34,943 nt of DNA from a virus: positions 1 to 34,943 of IMG/VR virus record IMGVR_UViG_3300032308_001181. The stretch is one strand, 5' to 3'. Under the pieces are notes generated by a model. That model saw only the letters and a list, made by a program, of their open reading frames with translations. It ran no database searches and was not told the DNA's origin. Positions 6,545 to 15,776 of this stretch are shown here, piece by piece (position 1 is the first letter of the stretch; each line of letters starts with the position of its first letter). Both the position numbers and the translations under genes were made by a program.

Positions 6545-8368
6545 TTGGCGATGACGAATTATTGGTGGGAAGAACCAAAGAATAGCGCGAACGAAGCGGT
6601 GTTCGCGATCTTAAAGCATCTTAATACAAATCAAGCGTGGATTAGAGAAGGGCACCTGCGAAACATGCGCCTTTATGGGAACATGAACGTTTTAGGCATG
6701 AGTGGAAACACTTATTCAACAACCGCCTCAGTGAATCCGCCGTATGACCGCTTGGCGCTCAACGTGATTCAGTCTTGTGCTGACACGGTGACTGAACAAA
6801 TCTGCAAGAACAAGCCGAAGCCTATGTTTCTGACCGAAGGTGGTGACTGGAAGCTTCAGTCAAAAGCGAAGAAACTGAACAAGTTTGTCGATGGCCAGTT
6901 CTATGCCACGGGCATCTATCGAAACGACTATGGTCCTGCGGTGTTCAAGGACGCCGTGGTCATGGGTTCAGGGTTCTTGAAGGTTTATCCACAAGGGAAA
7001 GAAATCAAGATTGAGCGAAAGTTTCCTGGAATGGTCCAGGTGGACGAAGCCGACGGCATGTTCGGCAAACCCCGCTCTATGTATGAGACGGCCTATCTTC
7101 CAAAAGAATACGTGAAACGATTGTATCCAAAGTTTAAGGCTCAAATTGAATCGTGCTCAAGTGCTGAGACGTTCTTTCCGGGACATCGAAACCTTTCAGA
7201 CTTTGTATGGGTTGCGGAAGCGTTTCATTTATCGACCACAAAAGAATCTGAAGATGGTCGACATGTCATTTGTATTGAAAACTGCACCTTAGTTGACGAG
7301 GTTTATAAAAAGACCCGCTTCCCCTATGCGAAGATCGATTGGAACAAACGCTTGCTTGGTTACATGGGTCAAAGCTTGGCCGATCAACTGACCGGCATTC
7401 AAATCGAAATCAATAAGATCTTGAGAGACATTCAACTGACCATGCACCTATTCAAACCGAAGATGTTGATTGAAATGGGTTCCAAGATTGTGAAGGCCCA
7501 CATCAATAACGACGTTGGCGGTCTGGTTTATTGGCAGGGGACAAAGCCTGAAGTGTTCACACCCGTTGCGGTTCCCCCGGAATGGTTTCAGCACTTAGAA
7601 AACTTGTATCAAAAGTCATTTCAGATCGCCGGTGTGTCTCAATTGAGTTCCCAAGGGCTCAAGCCATCGGGAATTAATTCAGGGAAGGCATTGCGTGAGT
7701 TCTCAGATATTAATTCAGAACGTCACATTTTAGCGGGCATGCAATGGGAACAATTTCACTTAGACGCTGCGACCTTGTTCATTGATTGCGCAAAGGACAT
7801 AGCCGAAGAACATGGCGACTATTCAGTGATGGCCAAAGACGGTGACAAGACGTTGAAGATTTCTTGGAAGGAAATCGATTTGGAAGACGATCAATACATG
7901 ATGCAATTATATCCGACGTCTTTCCTATCGAAGACACCGGCCGGAAAGCTTCAAGATGTTGTTGAGCTTTCACAAGCGCAGTTCATTGATAAAAAAGACG
8001 CGCTTAGACTTCTTGATTTCCCGGATCTTCAAGGGGTCACGAAATACACGCTTGCACCGACTGACGACATCTATCGCTGCGTGGAATTGATTCTAGACGA
8101 GGGTGTGTATCCGCAACCTGAACCCTTCCAGGATCTTGAATTCGGTATGAAGGTCATGCAAAGTGCGTATCTATATGGTCGAAATAACAGTGTACCGGAA
8201 GAACGTCTGGAATTATGCCGTCGATGGCTTGGGGAAGCTGACAGACTTCGCAAGAAGGCCCTTGAGGCACTTCAACCCCCTATGCCCGCAGGCCCGATGG
8301 GACCTGAAGGACTACCTGCGCAACCCGCAGCACCACCCGTTAACCCACTACTACCACCTGGAGCATAA
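6545..8368 (+). CDS. Portal protein
   Basis: A roughly 605-residue protein in the portal position between terminase and scaffold, with typical length. Visible portal features are an N-terminal helical region (..AILKHLNTNQAWIREGHLRN), a ..RLALNVIQSCADTVTEQI.. segment, FKDAVVMGSGFLKVYP (clip/wing entry), a long helix ..SLADQLTGIQIEINKILRDIQ.. and a proline-rich C terminus. It forms the dodecameric DNA gate at one vertex, to which TerL and the adaptor dock. The frame opens at TTG 6545; an ATG two codons later at 6551 is equally likely, since aaggggga ends 4 nt before the TTG and 10 nt before the ATG. Its stop is followed immediately by the next ATG. Confidence 0.9.
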   Translation: MAMTNYWWEEPKNSANEAVFAILKHLNTNQAWIREGHLRNMRLYGNMNVLGMSGNTYSTTASVNPPYDRLALNVIQSCADTVTEQICKNKPKPMFLTEGGDWKLQSKAKKLNKFVDGQFYATGIYRNDYGPAVFKDAVVMGSGFLKVYPQGKEIKIERKFPGMVQVDEADGMFGKPRSMYETAYLPKEYVKRLYPKFKAQIESCSSAETFFPGHRNLSDFVWVAEAFHLSTTKESEDGRHVICIENCTLVDEVYKKTRFPYAKIDWNKRLLGYMGQSLADQLTGIQIEINKILRDIQLTMHLFKPKMLIEMGSKIVKAHINNDVGGLVYWQGTKPEVFTPVAVPPEWFQHLENLYQKSFQIAGVSQLSSQGLKPSGINSGKALREFSDINSERHILAGMQWEQFHLDAATLFIDCAKDIAEEHGDYSVMAKDGDKTLKISWKEIDLEDDQYMMQLYPTSFLSKTPAGKLQDVVELSQAQFIDKKDALRLLDFPDLQGVTKYTLAPTDDIYRCVELILDEGVYPQPEPFQDLEFGMKVMQSAYLYGRNNSVPEERLELCRRWLGEADRLRKKALEALQPPMPAGPMGPEGLPAQPAAPPVNPLLPPGA

Positions 8369-8761
8369 ATGGCGGAAGAATGGCGGAAAGTACTTCCAAA
8401 ACATATCGAAGGTGAAGCCGGAGTCGTCTACTACATCAACGTCTCATTGACGTTCACTCACGGGGACGAGTGGACTATGGGGAATCCGTTCACCTTGAAT
8501 CCGAAGTATGGAAGAACCCTTTACGATGTTTTGAAGAAATCGAATTCGTTCAAGAATGATATGAAGCGCGATTTAATGCGCCGTCGTATCTCTGAACGTC
8601 AGGTTCTTGGTGACCATTGGTTTCGGGTCTGGATATCGGAGCACTGCGCACCGAAGCGTTGGAACCCGGAAGCTGTAAAGCACGCCACACAATACAAAGA
8701 GAAGTTAGAACAACAAAACCGTCCGGTTTTACTGGACCATAAAGGGGAAGCTTTAAAATGA
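8369..8761 (+). CDS. Hypothetical head-operon protein (130 aa)
   Basis: A 130-residue basic protein, unrecognised. The N-terminal half is beta-like (..VVYYINVSLTFTHGDEWTMGNPF..) and the C-terminal half helical and basic (..DMKRDLMRRRISERQV..). The ATG directly abuts the portal stop and uses tggag inside the last portal codons as its SD. It shares ATGA with the scaffold gene (8758-8761). A minor head or portal-associated role is inferred from position. Confidence 0.65.
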   Translation: MAEEWRKVLPKHIEGEAGVVYYINVSLTFTHGDEWTMGNPFTLNPKYGRTLYDVLKKSNSFKNDMKRDLMRRRISERQVLGDHWFRVWISEHCAPKRWNPEAVKHATQYKEKLEQQNRPVLLDHKGEALK

Positions 8762-9756
8762 GTGAACAAACGCCTGCGCAACCAGTCAGTGCGCAACCAA
8801 CACCGGCCAAAGTTGAACAACCAATCAATCAGTCGACAGGTCAAAAGCCTGCGCCCATTGATACAAAAGCCCCGGCTCAAGCGCCAACGCCTGAAGCTGC
8901 CCCACAACCAGACAATGATATTTCAAAGCGGATAGCTATCCTTGCGAGACGAGAGAAGGAAACGCAGGAACAGATGAAGCAAGCCAAGGCGCAGCTTGAA
9001 GCTGAACGCCAAAAGATGCTTGCGGAAGTTGAAGCCAAAAAAGCTGAACTGTCCCCTTATGAGAAGTGGAAAGACTACGACTCGAAGATCAAGAATCGAG
9101 ACTGGTCAGTTCTTAAAGAACTCGGCTTTGACTACAACGACTATACAAAATCACTTCTCAACAACGGTGAAGAGACGGTCGAGACGAAGCTTGCGCGAAT
9201 GGAACAAAAGTTTGACCAGAAGCTTCAAGAATCAATCCAGGCCAAGGTCCGGGAACTTGAAGAGATAAATCAACAACGCACACAAGAACAAGCAAGCCAT
9301 GCCACGACCGTGCGTCGAAAAGAGATCGCCGAAGAACTTCAACAAGACTTTAAGAGTGAAGATTCTAAGTTCAAATGGTTGTCGTTTCAGGAAGCGCCTG
9401 AAGACGTGGTCGATGAAATCTTGATTGAATACTACAACCGCACGGCCAAAGAAGAGGGCAGACCTCGAGTGCTCAAATACTCCGAAGCTGCGGACATCGC
9501 TGAAAGATACTTTAAAGCCGAGGCCCAAAAGCGTTTCGGGTCCTATGAAAAGGCTAACGCGATGCTGAAAGCTTTGTTCGATGTTAAAGACGAACCCGTG
9601 GTTGCACCACCGAAGGACGCGCTTATGAAGTTCAATGTGACGCCTAAGACATTGACGAATGAGACAAACGTCCCCCCCGCAAAGCCTGAAACATTGACGA
9701 GTTTCGACCTTCAAAAGTCGAAGGAAGCGGCTTCAAAGATCCTGAAATGGTCTTGA
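8758..9756 (+). CDS. Scaffolding-like protein
   Basis: A 332-residue protein directly upstream of the major capsid gene, the usual scaffold position. Residues 1-50 are proline/glutamine/alanine-rich and disordered. Residues 55-100 form a strong coiled coil (..KETQEQMKQAKAQLEAERQKM..), with another helical, glutamate/lysine-rich region at about 125-185, and a short charged C-terminal end (..KSKEAASKILKWS), where capsid-binding helices of scaffolds lie. It would direct assembly of the capsid shell and then leave. The start overlaps the previous stop. No protease motif is seen, so this is scaffold rather than maturation protease. Confidence 0.8.
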   Translation: MSEQTPAQPVSAQPTPAKVEQPINQSTGQKPAPIDTKAPAQAPTPEAAPQPDNDISKRIAILARREKETQEQMKQAKAQLEAERQKMLAEVEAKKAELSPYEKWKDYDSKIKNRDWSVLKELGFDYNDYTKSLLNNGEETVETKLARMEQKFDQKLQESIQAKVRELEEINQQRTQEQASHATTVRRKEIAEELQQDFKSEDSKFKWLSFQEAPEDVVDEILIEYYNRTAKEEGRPRVLKYSEAADIAERYFKAEAQKRFGSYEKANAMLKALFDVKDEPVVAPPKDALMKFNVTPKTLTNETNVPPAKPETLTSFDLQKSKEAASKILKWS

Positions 9757-9888
9757 TGGCTTGCTAAGTCTGAACATTTGCGCAACAATTGGTCGAAAGT
9801 CGATTGAAGCTATTTCGACAATGTCTAAAAAGCGACTCCAGACAGTTCGTAAATTATTAACATAAATCAAAAATACTGGAGTAATATC
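9757..9888 (+). promoter_or_regulatory. Leader region of the major capsid gene with hairpin
   Basis: This 132-bp gap is the longest in the late operon. attggtcgaaa (9788-9798) pairs with tttcgacaat (9813-9822), a 10-bp stem with one bulged G; no T-run follows. An AT-rich stretch (ttattaacataaatcaaaaa) then leads to tactggag, a clear SD seven bases before the ATG. A promoter may be here but I cannot assign -35/-10 boxes. The hairpin may instead protect or process capsid mRNA. Confidence 0.5.
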
Positions 9889-11088
9889 ATGGCTTTAGAT
9901 ATGTCGTCTTTTGCGGCGGCCCTAAAACAACACTACGTTGATTTGGTCGTCAAAAACCTCGTTTATAAAAACAACCCCCTTCATGCGATCTTGCCGAAGG
10001 ACGAAAAGTTCGGCGGTTTGAACCTGCCGTTGCCACAAATTTATGGTAACCCACAAGGTCGTTCTGCAACCTTCTCAAACGCATTGGCTCAGAAAACCAA
10101 CACTCAAATCAAGGCGTTCACGCTGACTCGAGTGCAGGATTATTCTTTGGCCAACATTTCAAACGAAGTCTTGGAAGCCTCACAAGGTGATTCAGATGCG
10201 TTCATGCGCGCTGCGACTACTGAGATTGATGGTGCTTTTCAAGCGTGTGTTCGATCACTCGCCGGTGCGGAATACCGCGACGGTTCAGGTTCAATCGGTG
10301 TGATTGGATCTATCTTGGGTGCCACAATCACTCTCGCAACCGTATCAGACGTTGTAAACTTCGAAGTCGGAATGACCTTGAAGAGTTCAACTTCACCCGG
10401 TGTTGGCGAGCAAGCAGGTTCAATCGTGTTGATCGGTGTGAACCGTTCTACAGGTGTTTTGACCGCTTCAGGAAACATCACGGCCGGAATTCCGACCGCC
10501 GCTGCGACTCAATCGCTGCATGTTGCGGGTGACTTTAACAAAAAGATCACTGGTCTTGATGGTTGGGTTCCCGTTACCACGCCCACGTCTACTGCGTTCT
10601 TCGGTGTTGACCGAACAAGCGACGTGACTCGTTTGGGTGGACAAAGAATTGATATCAGCGCGCTTCCAATCGAAGAGGGTCTTGTTGAATTGTCAGCATT
10701 GATCGCCCGAGAAGGTGGAACGCCCGACTACGACTTCATGAACTTCGCAAACTACGCGAACCTTGAAAAGGCCTTGGGCTCAAAGGTTATGTATGTAGAC
10801 GTGAAGTCTGACGACGGAATCGTTGGATTCAGCGGTATCAAGATCCACGGTCAAAAGGGAATGATCAGCGTTATTCCTGATCAAAACTGTCAGTCAAACC
10901 GCACTTACATGCTGCAAATGGACACTTGGAAGCTCTATTCTTTGGGCATGGCTCCAAAGCTTCTTAAGTCTGACGGTATGGAGTTCTTGCGGGTATCTTC
11001 TGAAGATAGCGTTGAAGTCCGAGTCGGTTACTACGCCCAAATGGGAACAGTAGCTGTAGGATGGAACGGCGTCGGTCAGTTGTCTTAA
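9889..11088 (+). CDS. Major capsid protein
   Basis: A 399-residue protein in the major capsid position: after the scaffold, before decoration and adaptor genes. It has the length of HK97-fold capsid proteins and a typical N-terminal arm with ..NNPLHAILPK..GGLNLPLPQIYG... Residues about 140-215 are a beta-rich, threonine/serine/glycine-rich stretch (..ITLATVSDVVNFEVGMTLKSS..), best read as an inserted domain. The C-terminal part (..TYMLQMDTWKLYSLGMAPKLL..VEVRVGYYAQMGT) resembles the A-domain strands. Fold is inferred, not shown by a motif. A strong SD (tggag) and flanking hairpins on both sides suggest high expression. Confidence 0.9.
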   Translation: MALDMSSFAAALKQHYVDLVVKNLVYKNNPLHAILPKDEKFGGLNLPLPQIYGNPQGRSATFSNALAQKTNTQIKAFTLTRVQDYSLANISNEVLEASQGDSDAFMRAATTEIDGAFQACVRSLAGAEYRDGSGSIGVIGSILGATITLATVSDVVNFEVGMTLKSSTSPGVGEQAGSIVLIGVNRSTGVLTASGNITAGIPTAAATQSLHVAGDFNKKITGLDGWVPVTTPTSTAFFGVDRTSDVTRLGGQRIDISALPIEEGLVELSALIAREGGTPDYDFMNFANYANLEKALGSKVMYVDVKSDDGIVGFSGIKIHGQKGMISVIPDQNCQSNRTYMLQMDTWKLYSLGMAPKLLKSDGMEFLRVSSEDSVEVRVGYYAQMGTVAVGWNGVGQLS

Positions 11089-11103
11089 TTAAAACTATGC
11101 TGC

Positions 11104-11124
11104 GGGCCTCAATCATTGGGGCCC
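11104..11124 (+). promoter_or_regulatory. Hairpin after the capsid gene
   Basis: gggcctcaa (11104-11112) pairs with ttggggccc (11116-11124) in a 9-bp stem with one G-U pair and a 3-nt loop. No T-run follows on the plus strand, so it is probably an mRNA 3' protection, processing or partial-termination hairpin between capsid and decoration genes. Confidence 0.6.
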
Positions 11125-11150
11125 TCAGACTAAACGAAAGGTAAACCAAA

Positions 11151-11534
11151 ATGGCAAATCGCAATTTTAACAGAGTCCAGGCCCTTGAGAAGGAAGTGAA
11201 ATCTTTGTTTCTCGAAGTGAGCATTGGCGCTTCAGGTGCTCCGACGTTTGTTCGAAAGCTTGGCGCGTTTTCAATCGCTCGAGATTCTGCGGGACTTTAC
11301 ACAATCACTTTGGATGATAAATACAATCAGTTGCTTGCGGTGAACGTGATTCAACTTAAGGCTTCAGGTGCCCTTGCGGCCCCGATCGTAGCTTTGAGAG
11401 CGGACGCGGTTGCAAGTGCGAAGACTTTCCAGGTTGCTTTTTTAGCGCCTGACGCTTCGACTGCGACAGACCCCGACAGTGGTGTAGTTCTCTATGTGAG
11501 AATCGATCTTAAGAACTCAAGTATCGGAGCATAA
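11151..11534 (+). CDS. Probable capsid decoration / minor structural protein (127 aa)
   Basis: A 127-residue protein starting MANRNFNRVQALEKEVK, a helical opener followed by a beta-rich domain (..GASGAPTFVRKLGAFSIARDSAGLYTITLDDKY..). This pattern is common in genes just after phage major capsids. Such proteins are thought to bind the outside of the shell, although I cannot show that here. The ATG follows gaaaggtaaacca, a reasonable SD. It lies 62 bp after the capsid gene and just after its hairpin, so it may be expressed at a lower level. Confidence 0.7.
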   Translation: MANRNFNRVQALEKEVKSLFLEVSIGASGAPTFVRKLGAFSIARDSAGLYTITLDDKYNQLLAVNVIQLKASGALAAPIVALRADAVASAKTFQVAFLAPDASTATDPDSGVVLYVRIDLKNSSIGA

Positions 11535-11536
11535 CC

Positions 11537-11818
11537 ATGATCATGATGGGTGGGGACAAAAAGAAACTCGCTCAGGTCATTGTCGCCCGTTATTCGGGCG
11601 GCGGTGAAGCCGAAAGAAACGCTGAAGAGTTCGAAAAGCGTTCGGCCGAACCTGAAGACGACTCTTATGAATCTGTTATGCTTGAAGCTGCCTCTGAAGT
11701 TATGAGTGCGGTGAAAGCTGCGGACGTGAAAGCCTTGAAAAGCGCCATGTATGCGTTCTTCGAAGCTTGCGATGCGATGCCGCACAAAGAGGGTGAACAC
11801 TACGACGAGGCCGACTAA
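11537..11818 (+). CDS. Small acidic helical protein (93 aa)
   Basis: An unrecognised 93-residue protein, helical and acidic in the second half (..EFEKRSAEPEDDSYESVMLEAASEVMSAVKAAD..), with a glycine patch SGGGEAE near residues 20-26. Similar small genes of unknown function occur between decoration and adaptor genes in many phages. The ATG at 11537 follows ggagcataacc; internal ATGs at codons 3-4 are alternatives. Its TAA overlaps the next gene's ATG (taatg). Confidence 0.65.
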   Translation: MIMMGGDKKKLAQVIVARYSGGGEAERNAEEFEKRSAEPEDDSYESVMLEAASEVMSAVKAADVKALKSAMYAFFEACDAMPHKEGEHYDEAD

Positions 11819-12513
11819 TGGCCTCAACTGTCACGCTTCTTTCCATGCGAGACCAGGCTCGACAACGTGCGGACATGGTGAACTCACAGTTCATCACTGA
11901 TGCCGAATTGACGGGCTACATCAACGCATCAATCAAGCTTCTCTATGACCTGCTAACAAACGCAGGTGAGTTCTATTATTTCAATACGCAGACGATTAAC
12001 ATTGTCGCAAACCAGGACAGTTATCCACTCGATGCAAGCTTCTACAAACTTATGGGTGTGGATCTTGTCGTGGATTCACTCGGGAATGGCGTGACCTTAA
12101 AGCCGTTTCAGTTTGAACAAAGAAACTCGTATTTGTTCACTCCAACTTGGAACGTGGTCGGGCTTTCATACCTTCGCTACATGATTCAAGGGAACAACAT
12201 CAAGTTTGTGCCCATGCCTTCGGGTGCAACCACCGTAAAGGTGTTTTATGTGCCTAAGTTCAACAACCTTTCGGGTGACAGCGATACTTTTGACGGTATC
12301 AACGGATGGGAAGAGTTCGTCATTGTTGATTCATGCATCAAAATGCTGACGAAAGAAGAGTCTGATATCAGCACTTTTGCGGCTCAACGGGCCGATCTTG
12401 CGCAGCGAATTGATGCAATGAAACTTATGCGCGACATTGGGGCACCTGCACGAATTGGCGACAATTCACGCACACAGCCTTGGGAATTCTGGTCTTTCGG
12501 AATCACAAGTTGA
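11818..12513 (+). CDS. Head-tail adaptor protein
   Basis: A 231-residue protein whose opening (..MRDQARQRADMVNSQFITDAELTGYINASIKLLYDLL..) is the helical bundle seen in podovirus adaptor/connector proteins (P22 gp4-like or T7 gp11-like role), followed by a beta-rich middle (..NIVANQDSYPLDASFYKLMGVDLV..). The gene order portal, scaffold, capsid, this gene, nozzle matches the adaptor's place. It would form the ring joining portal and tail nozzle. It overlaps the preceding stop by one base. The assignment rests on pattern and position. Confidence 0.8.
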   Translation: MASTVTLLSMRDQARQRADMVNSQFITDAELTGYINASIKLLYDLLTNAGEFYYFNTQTINIVANQDSYPLDASFYKLMGVDLVVDSLGNGVTLKPFQFEQRNSYLFTPTWNVVGLSYLRYMIQGNNIKFVPMPSGATTVKVFYVPKFNNLSGDSDTFDGINGWEEFVIVDSCIKMLTKEESDISTFAAQRADLAQRIDAMKLMRDIGAPARIGDNSRTQPWEFWSFGITS

Positions 12514-12522
12514 TGGGGGACT

Positions 12523-12834
12523 ATGCCGCTCAAGACTTTCACCCAAATCAATGTCACTGACTATGAGCTTTCGCGAGTTCAAAATGGGCTTATTAATTTC
12601 TCAAATCAATTCCCTGGCATTCCTATTCTTGATGGCCGTCTCATTGAGTCTGTTTCTCTCGTAGCGGGTCAAGACAACCTTGTAGAGACGAAGCTTGATG
12701 TTAACTGGACGGGTTGGTTTCTCGCGCGCCTGACGGCCAATGCGGTCGTCTACGAGGGTACGCAGACAAATAGACTTAAATTCTTAAATCTTCGGTGTTC
12801 AGCAGACTGCACCGTAAGCGTGTGGGTGTTTTGA
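12523..12834 (+). CDS. Small tail/structural protein (103 aa)
   Basis: A 103-residue, mostly beta-strand protein (..LINFSNQFPGIPILDGRLIESVSL..TKLDVNWTGWFLARLTANAVVYEG..) with no recognised family. It sits between the adaptor and the nozzle gene, and its final base is shared with the next ATG (tgATG). An SD (gggga) precedes the ATG. A beta-sandwich component of the tail or a nozzle-associated protein is likely from position. Confidence 0.7.
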   Translation: MPLKTFTQINVTDYELSRVQNGLINFSNQFPGIPILDGRLIESVSLVAGQDNLVETKLDVNWTGWFLARLTANAVVYEGTQTNRLKFLNLRCSADCTVSVWVF

Positions 12835-15776
12835 TGCCTTTGCAGAAACAAACGATTGGGGTCAATTTCGGTGCGGGTATTGATACCAAGACCGATCAAA
12901 AGATGGTCGAGGGAAAACTCACGTCGCTTGAAAACGGTGAGTTCCAAAAGGGAAAGGAAATCAACAAGCGGTCTGGCTACGACCAGTTGAACAATCGAAC
13001 CAATGAAACGGCCAACACACCCGCTCAAACCGCGAACCCTTATTTGCCCGTTGGTGTTCTTGCGACTGGCTTGCCTTTAACTGAAGCGGATGCCCTAATT
13101 TCATACAATGAAAATCAACTTTTGCTTATGGCCTACAAGACGGCATGGAACTATTCATCTAGTGCGCAAAGATGGTTGCGGGTTGGGGACGCAAGACAGT
13201 GCTATATCACCCGTGAATCACAATTTGTCGGGCCATTGAGCTATGCGGCACCGGACTTCGCAACCGATGGCGTGACGGGCGTTTATGTCGCAGACCGTGG
13301 ATATGCAGCGCAGGACCTTGAGACGGGCTCGATCATTCGTCAGGTGACATCAAACCCATTTCTTAGAAGGGCTTTGTTTTGTGACAACAAGTTGTTCATC
13401 TTCACTCTGACGACAAATACAATATCCGTTCTTCAAATTGATGCCTCAACCGTGTTTGGACTTGGCACAATCACCGGAACACTTGTTACCGACGCAACGG
13501 CGGGCCTTCACTTTGAGGTGTTTGCAGATGGTACAAACTTCATTCTTCTCTACAAAAACAATCTTGGAAGTTTATCGTTTCGGAAGTTCAATGCGACAAC
13601 CCTTGCGGCCGGTGTCTCAAATTCCTTTGTTGCGGCCCCGGACATTTTTTCCGGTGGAAGGACCTCGACCGGCGGGTTTTATGTCATAAGTCAGTTCACT
13701 GTCAGATACTACGACTCAAGCTTCGTCTTGCAAGCAGGTCCAGTGACACCACCGGGCTTCAGTGCCATTGGGGCAACGGTCGAAATATCAACCAGAGTCA
13801 CGACTTGCGTTGATTCTTTCGACAATCTTTTGATTGCGGGTGAAAAGGAAGTTACCGGGGCCTTTGCACCGACTTTTGCGATTGTCGGAACATCTAGAGT
13901 CATCACTCAAGCGGTCGATACATCTTTGACCGATGGTGTTGGTTTGTCGATAAGTCCATCTAGACTTGGCGCGAACATGCGCATTGCAAGCCATGCATTC
14001 ACAATGTTCGACACTTTGTTCTTCTTTGCTTATTTTGATTCTGACGTTCAACCCACATTCTATTTATTGGATCGGTCATATACGGTTCACGCGAAATTCA
14101 GTGCTAACTTCGCAGGTGGTGCGGGTTTGACCACACCGATTGTTGTTGGAAACAAAGTCTATGCGCATTTTCCGGTCATTTATGAGCTTGAATCAGACAA
14201 CGGTGTTTTCACCTCTCAGATTGCGACGGCGAGATACGTTTTTGATTTTGATTTGAAAAGCAAATACCCGTCGGCCTTAATTGGTGAGAACTTATACACG
14301 GCCGGTGGTATTGCGTCGCAATTCGACAGTGTGCGAATGAGTGAACATGGGTTTTTGTTTTATCCTGAACAACCCGTTGCAAGCCAAAACGTAGTCGGTG
14401 CCGGTGGTATTCCTGATGTCGGAACCTATCTCTATTATGTCACGTATGAATGGATTGATGCCGTTGGGCAGCTTCATAGGTCTGCGCCAAGTGTGCCGGT
14501 ATCTGTCACGATTGCGGTTGCGAACCTTCGGACGGTGACGCTTTCAATCTTGAATCAAAACACTTCACTTAAAACGAACACAAAGATTGTGATTTATCGG
14601 ACTGAAGCGAACGGCACGGTTCCTTATAGAATCACAAGCGAAGTTTCGCCATTGTTCATCCTTCCATCAAATTCTGCCAACACGGTTCAATATACTGACG
14701 ATGCAGCGGATTCGACAATCACGGCGAACAACATCCTTTACACAAATGGCGGGGTTTTAGAGAACAACACGCCCCCTGCATGTAAACAGGTCGCGGTTTT
14801 TAAAAACCGTCTCATTTATTTGGGTCTCGAAAATGACCTTGAAATAGCTTATTCGAAGACGTTGACACCCGGTGAAGGTATTTCCTTTTCTGATTCATTT
14901 CGAATCCAGGTTCCACCGCAGGGTGGTCCGGTCACGGCCGGTGCAACACTTGACGATAAATTCATAATTTTTAAAGACAACATCTTGTTCGCCATGAACG
15001 GCGATGGTCCAAACGATTTGGGTCAACAAAACACGTTTACAAGTCCTGAACAAATAGCGTCCGACGTTGGTTGTTCTGAACCCAATTCGATTGTGATCAC
15101 ACCCGTTGGGTTGATGTTCAAAAGCTTTAAAGGAATATATCTTTTGAGTCGTCAGCTTCAAGTTCAGTACATTGGTGCGGAAGTTGAAGACTTCAATCAC
15201 TTGACGATTGTATCCGCAACCCTTCTTGAAGATAAAAACCAAGTGATTTTTCACACGCTTGAATCACCCACTTTGGTTTACGACTATTATTTCCAACAAT
15301 GGTCCACTTATACAAATCATGCAGGCTACAAGGCCGTGGTGTATCAGGGTGACTACACTTATTTGCGAACGAACGGCCGGGTTTATAAAAATAACGCTTC
15401 AGTGTTCACCGATGCCGGGACCGGATATCGAATGAGTTTGACGACTCAGTGGATGAAATTCGCAGGGGTTCAGGGCTTTCAGCGTGTGAGACGCTTTGAA
15501 ATCTTGGGCGACTACAAGTCAGCGCATTCACTTCAGGTTCAAATTGCGTATGATTTTGAACAGACTTATTCGAACACGATCACATTCACGACGGCGGTCG
15601 GGGTTTATCAATACCGTGGGCACATGCCTAGACAAAAGTGTGATTCTGTCAGGTTCTTGATTCAGGAAACAGACGCCGCACCCGCAGGTGAGAGTTTCTC
15701 AATCAATGACATAAGCTTTGAAGCTGGAATCAAGCAGGGTCTTTCCAAATTGTCGTCTGCGAGGTCCAGTGGATAG
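12834..15776 (+). CDS. Tail nozzle / stabilisation protein
   Basis: A 980-residue beta-rich protein. The start at ATG 12834 overlaps the upstream stop; the frame is open to 12795, but MPLQKQTIGVNFGAGIDTK is the natural N terminus of this phage family, whose members begin with a similar QKQTI..NF..G.DTK stretch. The long middle has repeated strand pairs as in a beta-propeller (..GFLFYPEQPVASQNVVG.., ..YYVTYEWIDAVGQLHRSAPS..). The end has ..KGIYLLSRQLQVQYIGAEVEDFNH.. and ..VYDYYFQQWSTYTNHAGYKAV.., features of P22 gp10/T7 gp12-type nozzle proteins. It extends the portal-adaptor channel outward and closes the DNA-filled head. No tape measure is present, consistent with a short tail. Confidence 0.8.
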   Translation: MPLQKQTIGVNFGAGIDTKTDQKMVEGKLTSLENGEFQKGKEINKRSGYDQLNNRTNETANTPAQTANPYLPVGVLATGLPLTEADALISYNENQLLLMAYKTAWNYSSSAQRWLRVGDARQCYITRESQFVGPLSYAAPDFATDGVTGVYVADRGYAAQDLETGSIIRQVTSNPFLRRALFCDNKLFIFTLTTNTISVLQIDASTVFGLGTITGTLVTDATAGLHFEVFADGTNFILLYKNNLGSLSFRKFNATTLAAGVSNSFVAAPDIFSGGRTSTGGFYVISQFTVRYYDSSFVLQAGPVTPPGFSAIGATVEISTRVTTCVDSFDNLLIAGEKEVTGAFAPTFAIVGTSRVITQAVDTSLTDGVGLSISPSRLGANMRIASHAFTMFDTLFFFAYFDSDVQPTFYLLDRSYTVHAKFSANFAGGAGLTTPIVVGNKVYAHFPVIYELESDNGVFTSQIATARYVFDFDLKSKYPSALIGENLYTAGGIASQFDSVRMSEHGFLFYPEQPVASQNVVGAGGIPDVGTYLYYVTYEWIDAVGQLHRSAPSVPVSVTIAVANLRTVTLSILNQNTSLKTNTKIVIYRTEANGTVPYRITSEVSPLFILPSNSANTVQYTDDAADSTITANNILYTNGGVLENNTPPACKQVAVFKNRLIYLGLENDLEIAYSKTLTPGEGISFSDSFRIQVPPQGGPVTAGATLDDKFIIFKDNILFAMNGDGPNDLGQQNTFTSPEQIASDVGCSEPNSIVITPVGLMFKSFKGIYLLSRQLQVQYIGAEVEDFNHLTIVSATLLEDKNQVIFHTLESPTLVYDYYFQQWSTYTNHAGYKAVVYQGDYTYLRTNGRVYKNNASVFTDAGTGYRMSLTTQWMKFAGVQGFQRVRRFEILGDYKSAHSLQVQIAYDFEQTYSNTITFTTAVGVYQYRGHMPRQKCDSVRFLIQETDAAPAGESFSINDISFEAGIKQGLSKLSSARSSG

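Noticed and set aside
9232-9714. 160-aa leftward ORF opposite the scaffold gene
   Set aside because: The frame is open because of the biased codons of the scaffold coiled coil; its residues are phenylalanine/cysteine-rich and no SD is present.
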